From contig DATKCN010000380.1 in assembly GCA_035513175.1 (NCBI GenBank), positions 1 to 6,747 of the forward strand: a stretch of DNA of 6,747 bases. The letters are read 5' to 3'. How positions within the stretch are numbered: position 1 is the first letter of the stretch; every line of letters starts with the position of its first letter. This document shows, piece after piece, positions 1-5,365 of this stretch. A model generated the notes under the pieces. The model saw only the letters and a list, made by a program, of their open reading frames with translations. It searched no databases and had not been told where the DNA came from. Source of the DNA: DATKCN01 sp035513175. Its GTDB lineage: Bacteria; Chloroflexota; Chloroflexia; Thermomicrobiales; CFX8. The position numbers and the translations under genes were made by a program.

Positions 1-1
1 C

Positions 2-2215
2 GAGGCGCGGGCGATCGCCCGTCTGACTCATCCCAACATCGTGCGCGTCCTCGACTTCGGGTATGAGGATTCGCTGCATTACATGGTCATGGACTTCATC
101 GACGCTGAAAGCCTGCGAGCACGCCTCGTTCGCGCTCGGGACGAAGGCATGACGTTGCAGGCTAAGACGACGCTGACGATCCTGCGTCAAATTTCCAGCG
201 CGCTGGCGTACGCCCACGACATGGGGCTGGTGCACCGCGACGTGAAGCCGGGCAACATCCTGTTGGCGAAGAACGGTCAGGCGTTCCTCGCCGACTTTGG
301 AGTGGTCAAGCTGGTCGGGAACTCACAAATCACGAGCACCGGGACGCTGGTCGGGACGCCCGACTACATGGCGCCCGAACAGAGCAGCGGGGCGGTAGAC
401 ATCGGACCCAACTCGGATCAATATGCGCTCGCGGTCGTCGCATACGAGATGCTGACTGCGCGCGTGCCATTCCAGGCGCCAACACCGGTCGCGGTGATGC
501 ACAAACACATGGTCGAGCCGCCGCCCGCTCCGCGCTCGATCGCGCCCTGGATCCCCGAGGCCGCCGAGCAGGTGCTGTTGCGGGCGCTGTCCAAACATCC
601 GGGGGCCAGATTCGAGTCAGTCGAGGAGTTCATCACCCGCTTATCAGAGGCGTTTGACACGAGTTCGACCCAGACATTCGCTGCCGGCGCCTGGTCGGCG
701 CAGCAAACGCCGACTGGCGCCGCGGCTGGAGCAGCTGGCGCGGACCTGATGCCGGGTGCTCCGTACACGCCCCCGCAACAATACTCGAGCACGCCAACGT
801 CGACGGCGGCCGGAGCGTACGCCGGCGGGGCTGGAACTCCACCGCCAGGTACGGGGTGGCCTGCGCCGACGCAGGCCGGTCTGCCACCCGGACCAGCATA
901 CCCAGGAGACGCGCCGCCGATGCCACCACCGGGTATGGCAGTAGCCAACGGGGATGACTCGTCGAGCCCGTCGCTCGTCACGGGGCTCGCTGTCGTCGCA
1001 GCGCTCATCGCACTGGTGCTGGGGTACTACCTGATCGTGGCCCGTGGCGATGACAACACGCCGGGCACGCCCGGCCCGTTCGGATTCGGAGGCGGCACTG
1101 CGACCGCGCAGACGGACGCGACGCCGACGGAACCCGTCGTGGTCATCGACCCCGACGCAACGGCCACCGATGAAACCGAAGCGACGGAGGTCACAACAGA
1201 ACCACCAACAGCGACGCCGGACAGCGCCCCGGCCAGCGACACGCCGACCGGGGAGGCGCTGGTCGAGCCCACGGAGGTCGTCGACGACCCGACCGAGGTC
1301 ATCACGGAAGAGACGCCAACGCCAGGTCCGCCTGAAGGATTCAAGGAGGTTATCTTCTTCGCGGCGCTGCGCGGCGAGGTGCACGACTCGCAAATCTACG
1401 TGATGAATCCGGACGGCTCCGACCAGCGTCAGATTACGTTCGCGCGCGGGCACTCCTGGGGGCCGAGAATCTCCCCGGATGGGACACGGTTCTTTTTTTC
1501 GTCAGTCGCGCCGGGGGAGCATCAGGAACACAGCGCGACGGGCGGAGGCACCGAAGGGTCAGGAAACCACGACGTCTACATCGCGAACGTTGATGGTTCG
1601 GAGCTCACGAAGATTACATTCGACGTGGCGTGGGAGAATGGCTGGTCTTGGTCGCCCGATGGCGAGTGGATTGCGTTCACAACTGATCAGCATGGCGACT
1701 GGGAAATCTACCTGATGACCCCGACAGGGGAGAACTTTACGCGCGTCACGAATCATCCCGCCGCCGATGGCTGGCCGTCGTTCACACCCGACGGACAACA
1801 GATCGTGTTTACGTCCGATCGCACCGGCGCCAGCGAGATCTTCATCATGAACGTCGATGGGACGAATGTGCGCCAGCTCACCGACCGACCCAACACGTTC
1901 GACACGTATCCGTATGTGTCGCCAGACGGTACGAAGATCGTCTTCTCGTCGCAGATTCTGCGCGCGAACGAGGGCGAGATCTACGTGATGAACATCGATG
2001 GCTCGGATGTCACGCGGTTGACCAGCACAGTTGCGCTCAACTACGCGCCGTCATGGTCGCCAGACGGCACACAGATCGTTTTCGCGTCTGATCGCGACGG
2101 AAATCACAATATCTACGTCATGAACGCGGATGGAACCGGGCAGACGCGGCTGACGACCAACCCCGAGGAGGATACGACTCCGTCGTGGGGCTATATTCGA
2201 GTGGAAGATGATTGA
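2..2215 (+). CDS. Receptor-type Ser/Thr protein kinase with extracellular PD40/TolB-like propeller (5' end cut by window)
   Basis: This is a membrane Ser/Thr kinase that should phosphorylate cytoplasmic proteins in response to an external cue. Residues are counted from the first full codon at nt 2. The frame is already coding there: EARAIARLTHPNIV is kinase helix C and the following strand, and residue 1 is probably the helix-C Glu. The glycine-rich loop and ATP-binding Lys therefore lie upstream. Visible are HRDVKPGN (catalytic Asp80, Lys82, Asn85), DFG (98-100), GTPDYMAPEQ (118-127) and the subdomain XI Arg203. Activation-loop Thr111 and Thr113 sit where mycobacterial PknB is autophosphorylated (from memory). 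After about residue 215 comes an Ala/Pro/Gly-rich linker, one membrane helix (about 324-346), a Thr/Pro/Glu/Asp-rich linker (about 349-447) and a propeller with six PD40-like repeats (about 449-733). The N-in/C-out topology is inferred. GTG at nt 41 lies inside the kinase domain and is not the true start. The substrate and ligand are unknown. Confidence 0.95.
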   Translation, partial: EARAIARLTHPNIVRVLDFGYEDSLHYMVMDFIDAESLRARLVRARDEGMTLQAKTTLTILRQISSALAYAHDMGLVHRDVKPGNILLAKNGQAFLADFGVVKLVGNSQITSTGTLVGTPDYMAPEQSSGAVDIGPNSDQYALAVVAYEMLTARVPFQAPTPVAVMHKHMVEPPPAPRSIAPWIPEAAEQVLLRALSKHPGARFESVEEFITRLSEAFDTSSTQTFAAGAWSAQQTPTGAAAGAAGADLMPGAPYTPPQQYSSTPTSTAAGAYAGGAGTPPPGTGWPAPTQAGLPPGPAYPGDAPPMPPPGMAVANGDDSSSPSLVTGLAVVAALIALVLGYYLIVARGDDNTPGTPGPFGFGGGTATAQTDATPTEPVVVIDPDATATDETEATEVTTEPPTATPDSAPASDTPTGEALVEPTEVVDDPTEVITEETPTPGPPEGFKEVIFFAALRGEVHDSQIYVMNPDGSDQRQITFARGHSWGPRISPDGTRFFFSSVAPGEHQEHSATGGGTEGSGNHDVYIANVDGSELTKITFDVAWENGWSWSPDGEWIAFTTDQHGDWEIYLMTPTGENFTRVTNHPAADGWPSFTPDGQQIVFTSDRTGASEIFIMNVDGTNVRQLTDRPNTFDTYPYVSPDGTKIVFSSQILRANEGEIYVMNIDGSDVTRLTSTVALNYAPSWSPDGTQIVFASDRDGNHNIYVMNADGTGQTRLTTNPEEDTTPSWGYIRVEDD
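1346..2200 (+). repeat. Six PD40 beta-propeller repeats inside the kinase gene
   Basis: The C-terminal part of the kinase repeats the pattern I-Y-V-M-N-x-D-G-(S/T)-x-x-x-x-(I/L)-T six times. Using residues counted from nt 2, the repeats begin at about 464, 524, 568, 612, 659 and 703. Five S/T-P-D-G turns lie between them (ISPDGT, WSPDGE, FTPDGQ, VSPDGT, WSPDGT). Spacings are 60, 44, 44, 47 and 44 residues, so one interval is about 16 residues longer than the norm. Six repeats match the six-bladed TolB-type propeller, which usually binds proteins or ligands. This region is a sensor or adhesion module of the kinase, not a separate TolB gene, because it has no start or signal peptide of its own. 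Confidence 0.88.
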
Positions 2216-2274
2216 CGACGCGCCATGTCAACCACGACCATTCCGGACTGTTGCCCAGAGGTGAGTGGATGTCT

Positions 2275-2307
2275 GACGTGAGCGGTCCAGGGGGTGACAC
2301 TCACGTC
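2275..2307. promoter_or_regulatory. 8-bp perfect inverted repeat in the kinase-phospholipase gap
   Basis: GACGTGAG (2275-2282) and CTCACGTC (2300-2307) are perfect reverse complements around a 17-nt spacer. The right side overlaps a second possible arm: GTGAGTG (2261-2267) pairs with CACTCAC (2298-2304), so two mutually exclusive stems can form. GTCCAG also occurs twice in direct orientation (2285-2290 and 2305-2310). No T-run follows, so this is not a classical intrinsic terminator. It could be a protein operator, an RNA hairpin that partly separates expression of the two genes, or chance. No good -35/-10 pair is visible nearby. Confidence 0.3.
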
Positions 2308-2335
2308 CAGTGCGGTCGAGTCTTGCGCGGGATTT

Positions 2336-2340
2336 CGAGG
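2336..2340 (+). promoter_or_regulatory. Ribosome binding site for the phospholipase gene
   Basis: CGAGG lies 7 nt before the GTG at 2348. An in-frame TGA at 2342-2344 sits directly upstream of that GTG, so translation in this frame cannot begin earlier. Together these fix the start despite the modest Shine-Dalgarno match. Confidence 0.55.
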
Positions 2341-2347
2341 CTGACAA

Positions 2348-4309
2348 GTGCTTGATAACAGCAACGTCACTATCGGCGGCGCACGGCGAGACCTTTACGG
2401 AAACGCGCTGTTCGCGGGGTTGAGCACTCGGGACATCGACGCGATCACCCGGCGTCTGACTCCGGTCGAGCTGCTGTCGGGCGAGACCCTGTTCCACGAG
2501 GGTGAGCGTGGCTCCGAACTGTATCTCGTTCTGGCAGGACTCATTCAGATCTACGCGACGCGCGGCTCCCAGGACGTCACTATATCGACGCTCACGCCCG
2601 GTACGTATTTCGGCGAGATGGCGCTGCTGGGACAGGACATTCGCTCAGCGTCGGCGCGCGCCATCGAGCGGTGTGTTCTGCTCCCCATCGACAGCGAGAC
2701 GTTCTCCATGATTACGGAGCAGTACCCGGCGATCACGGCGAACATGGGACGGCGTCTCGTCGATCAGCTTGTCGCGACCACCAGGACGATGGTCCACCAG
2801 CAGCGCGGAGAGCTGGTGCTGGTTGCCATCAGCCGAGTCGCGGAGCTGCGCAACTTCGTCGAATACCTCAGCGAGGCCGTTGCCGCGATGACTGACGGCG
2901 GCATTGCGGTGCTCGCCCCCCGCGCAGCGCTGAAACACCACACGAGCCTGCTCGCGGCTGTGCGATCGGGCCAGCGTCCGGTCATTCCGGACCGCGACAC
3001 GAGCGTCGCTCCCACCTTCTTCGCATACCGAGCAGGGTCGCTGCTGGGGGAAGGCACGGTGGAGGACGCGATTGGATCGTTGATCGACTACTTTCGCCGC
3101 TGGTGGAAGCGAACGATCATCTTCGTCAGCGATCAGGAACAGGAGTGGCTGACGGTCGCGCTCACGCGCGTTGACCGCGCATTCATCATATGCCCGCCGG
3201 AAGAGCTCGAGTGGTGGCATCCGGACACGCTGACTGCCAACACGGACGCCCGGTTTCCGGAAATCGAAGCGGCGCCGATGATCGCGCCGGGCACGCGCCG
3301 ACGAGACGCTGTCGACGCCGTCGAACGCGCGGGATTTGCGCGACCGCTGATCGTGCTGCCACAACACGCGGAACTGGAAGCCGCCACGGCGCGTGCGTTT
3401 GAGCGCGAGCACCTGGCAACAGTGCATGTGCCCATGCAGCGGACGGTGCTGCGACTGGCGCGCGCCCTGGCGCGGGCTCGCGTCGGCATTGCGCTCGGGG
3501 CGGGTGGCGCTCGCGGTTGGGCCCATACCGGCGTGTATCGCTACCTTGAGGAGCTGGGAATTCCGATCGACGCGGTCTCAGGCACGAGCATCGGGGCACT
3601 GGTGGGCGGGGGCATCGCGATGGGCCTCACGAGCCACGAGTGCGAGGCCGCCATGCTGGACTGGATGCAGTCGGGCTTCAAGAAGCTGATCCGTCCGGCC
3701 CTAACGCGACACTCAATTCTATCGGGTAAGGCGATCGAGGACGCGTGCCGTGGCGTGTTTCACGACCTCGACTTCAATGACATCGACACGCCGCTGACTG
3801 TGGTCGGCGCCGATCTCGTGTCCGGGCGGGGGGTTGCGTTGCGCCGCGGCTCGATCACGCAGTCGGTGCGGGCCAGCATGTCGATCCCCGGCATGTTCCC
3901 GCCGGTGCTGATCGGCCCGCACGTGCTGGTTGACGGCGGGGTGTGCAATCCGGTGCCAACAGATCTGCTGCCTTCGCTCGGAGCGGATATCTCGATCGTG
4001 GTCAACATATCGTTTTCGGCCGAGGACCTCGACCGCTGGATGGCGGAAGAGGGTGAGGCCGCGCCCCCTCGTTCGATCCGCGAGGGCAAGTATCCAAATT
4101 TGCTCGACACCTATCTCGCGGCGTTCGGCATCGCCGTCGCCGAGCGCGCGGAGACATCGGGCCTGCAGGGCGACATCTACATCCGACCGAAGTTCCTGGT
4201 CACCTCCTGGCGGGAGTTCTCCCAGGGACCGGACCATCTCAAGCGCGGCTACGCAGCGGCTGTTGTTGCCGACGAACAGCTGCGCGGCAGGATCCCCTGG
4301 CTGTCCTGA
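2348..4309 (+). CDS. Cyclic-nucleotide-binding, patatin-like phospholipase (NTE family)
   Basis: This 653-residue protein is predicted to be a serine lipid hydrolase controlled by a cyclic nucleotide. Residues about 20-145 form a CRP-type cNMP-binding domain. Its phosphate-binding cassette FGEMALLGQDIRSASARA (88-105) keeps Glu90 and Arg99, the usual ribose and phosphate contacts, so cAMP-like binding is plausible. Residues about 152-370 form a middle domain with alternating strands and helices but no P-loop. The patatin domain starts near 379, with the oxyanion loop GAGGARG (384-390), nucleophile elbow GTSIG (Ser414) and DGG (Asp529), so the Ser-Asp dyad is complete. No signal peptide or clear membrane helix is seen, so it is probably cytoplasmic or membrane-associated. 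It starts with GTG and lies 132 nt after the kinase on the same strand, so cotranscription is possible but unproven. The domain order resembles eukaryotic neuropathy target esterase and mycobacterial cNMP-patatin proteins (Rv2565-like, from memory). Its lipid substrate cannot be read from sequence. Confidence 0.93.
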   Translation: MLDNSNVTIGGARRDLYGNALFAGLSTRDIDAITRRLTPVELLSGETLFHEGERGSELYLVLAGLIQIYATRGSQDVTISTLTPGTYFGEMALLGQDIRSASARAIERCVLLPIDSETFSMITEQYPAITANMGRRLVDQLVATTRTMVHQQRGELVLVAISRVAELRNFVEYLSEAVAAMTDGGIAVLAPRAALKHHTSLLAAVRSGQRPVIPDRDTSVAPTFFAYRAGSLLGEGTVEDAIGSLIDYFRRWWKRTIIFVSDQEQEWLTVALTRVDRAFIICPPEELEWWHPDTLTANTDARFPEIEAAPMIAPGTRRRDAVDAVERAGFARPLIVLPQHAELEAATARAFEREHLATVHVPMQRTVLRLARALARARVGIALGAGGARGWAHTGVYRYLEELGIPIDAVSGTSIGALVGGGIAMGLTSHECEAAMLDWMQSGFKKLIRPALTRHSILSGKAIEDACRGVFHDLDFNDIDTPLTVVGADLVSGRGVALRRGSITQSVRASMSIPGMFPPVLIGPHVLVDGGVCNPVPTDLLPSLGADISIVVNISFSAEDLDRWMAEEGEAAPPRSIREGKYPNLLDTYLAAFGIAVAERAETSGLQGDIYIRPKFLVTSWREFSQGPDHLKRGYAAAVVADEQLRGRIPWLS

Positions 4310-4349
4310 CTCGCTCGCGGCGATCCGGCGTTCGACGGGGGGATCAGGA
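4304..4349. other. Convergent intergenic junction with short inverted repeat over both stop codons
   Basis: The phospholipase and amidase genes converge with only 34 nt between their stops. TCCTGA (4304-4309) and TCAGGA (4344-4349) are complementary 6-bp arms, and each contains one of the two stop codons. GATCC (4322-4326) and GGATC (4341-4345) make a second, overlapping 5-bp pairing. There is no T-run on either side, so a bidirectional terminator is only a weak possibility. Confidence 0.2.
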
Positions 4350-5216
4350 GTCGCCTGGCGGCCGGGTCGCTTGCAGAAAATCCGTGATAGCCGCGCTCAG
4401 CGCGCGCGCCTCGAGCTCGACCAGGCTGTCCGCGGGCCAGCCGAGGCCCGGCGCGTCCGACGCGCGAGCCGCGCGCTCCGCGAGGTAGCGCGTTGCGGTG
4501 CCGTCGTGAGTGATAAACCACGCTTCGGTGAGCGCGGCAGGCATGGTGGAATGCACGGTCATGCCGAACGTCTCTGGACGGATCCCACCGTCCTGAAATC
4601 CGAGCGCGCGGGCCAGTTGCGTTTGCGCGCGCCGAGCGATGGCGATGTCGGACTCGTGGGTGTAGAAGGTGGAAGTGTAGTTGATACGCTGGTCGTCGGC
4701 GCCGTTGTGATGGATGCTGACCAGCACTTCTCCCCGGGACTCCCCGGCTATCCGGTAGCGGGCCGGGCGGCTGACGTATTCACCCTCCTGCCGAGTCAGC
4801 ACGACGATGATGCCCTGTTCGATCAGGATTCGACGCGTAGCCAGCGCCACCTCCCAGTTCACGTCACGTTCCAGGAGCCGGACGCCGCCAATCAGATTGA
4901 CGGCTCCGGTGTCAGCGCGCGACTCGAAATGACCTGGATCGAGGACGACGATCCGTCCCTCCACGGGATAGGTCGTGTTACGCTGCCACGCGACGACAGT
5001 GGCGAGGAGCAGCACGGAGAGCGCAGCCAGGGCGATGGCCGCTATCATGAGGTTTCGATGATTCACGCACAGTCCCAGTCGGAGAACAGGGCGACTGATC
5101 GTCCATGTAGCAGCGGGCCGCGCCTTCGCACGTAACAAACGATACAGCCTGGCGAAGAAAGCGTGCTGTGCCGCCCGTAGCAGCCGGGACGGGTCCGGCT
5201 CGGACAGCGGCTCCAC
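4344..5216 (-). CDS. Membrane-anchored N-acetylmuramoyl-L-alanine amidase (Amidase_3 family)
   Basis: This is a zinc amidase that cleaves the bond between N-acetylmuramic acid and L-alanine in peptidoglycan, acting outside the membrane. With the longest start (GTG at 5216) it has 290 residues. A hydrophobic helix (about 57-77) acts as a signal anchor. The catalytic domain follows: VVLDPGH gives His96, LLERDVN gives Glu116 and SIHHNGA gives His169 as zinc ligands, and LTEAWF gives the catalytic Glu231. The conserved TR...R element is present (LTRQEGEYVSRPARYR). No SH3b, LysM or other wall-binding domain is attached. The start is uncertain. The 5216 GTG has no clear Shine-Dalgarno. GTG at 5066 (residue 51) has only a weak GGGA before it but would give a more typical short tail plus anchor, about 240 residues. 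The extra 50 residues have GC-ending codons in their first half and a helical Arg/Leu-rich look, so I keep the long form. It converges with the phospholipase gene and diverges from rocA. Confidence 0.9.
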   Translation of the reverse strand: MEPLSEPDPSRLLRAAQHAFFARLYRLLRAKARPAATWTISRPVLRLGLCVNHRNLMIAAIALAALSVLLLATVVAWQRNTTYPVEGRIVVLDPGHFESRADTGAVNLIGGVRLLERDVNWEVALATRRILIEQGIIVVLTRQEGEYVSRPARYRIAGESRGEVLVSIHHNGADDQRINYTSTFYTHESDIAIARRAQTQLARALGFQDGGIRPETFGMTVHSTMPAALTEAWFITHDGTATRYLAERAARASDAPGLGWPADSLVELEARALSAAITDFLQATRPPGDS

Positions 5217-5365
5217 GGGGAGGGCTGTCAGCGGAACACCGCGCGGGCAGGGCGCCCTGGAACGTGAATACCTGACGGACGCGCGACGGCGAACGGCATG
5301 AAGAACGTCAGTGGGCCGGAGTCATCCAGCCGGCAGATAGCGACATCACGGGAAGGACGCGGGCA
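5217..5365. other. Divergent intergenic region between the amidase and rocA
   Basis: These 149 nt must carry the promoters of both divergent genes if each has its own. I find no convincing -35/-10 pair on either strand. A loose 6-bp inverted repeat, CTGACG (5272-5277) and CGTCAG (5306-5311), is the only structure I see, and its 28-nt spacer makes it weak. No small gene with a credible start and Shine-Dalgarno is present. Confidence 0.35.
5351..5357 (+). promoter_or_regulatory. Strong Shine-Dalgarno for rocA
   Basis: GGAAGGA ends 8 nt before the ATG at 5366. It is the best ribosome binding site in the window and decides the rocA start, which also matches the usual N-terminus of the family. 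Confidence 0.75.

Noticed and set aside
644..1453. A 269-codon open frame on the - strand opposite the kinase linker
   Set aside because: It is strongly Arg-rich, as expected from the antisense of Ala/Pro/Thr-rich codons. No motif is visible and the kinase frame is continuous through it.
1346..2215. A separate tolB gene of the Tol-Pal system
   Set aside because: The propeller is in one uninterrupted frame with the kinase, with no signal peptide, start signal or tol/pal neighbours.
2251..2279. Possible promoter (TTGCCC, 17-nt spacer, TGACGT) before the phospholipase gene
   Set aside because: The -10 element is too far from consensus to support; a chance match is likely.
2348..4309. CBASS-type phospholipase effector (CapV-like) of an anti-phage system
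   Set aside because: It has a CRP-type cNMP domain and an NTE-like layout, and there is no CD-NTase or Cap gene in the window. The flanking genes are a kinase and housekeeping enzymes.
3930..5135. A 401-codon open frame on the + strand overlapping the phospholipase end and antisense to the amidase
   Set aside because: It is Arg/Ser-rich with no recognisable domain and lies opposite the amidase gene, whose zinc ligands are all present. It is a by-product of GC-rich sequence.
5217..5365. Possible riboswitch or small gene between the amidase and rocA
   Set aside because: No known riboswitch motif, no credible start with a Shine-Dalgarno, and only a weak 6-bp inverted repeat.
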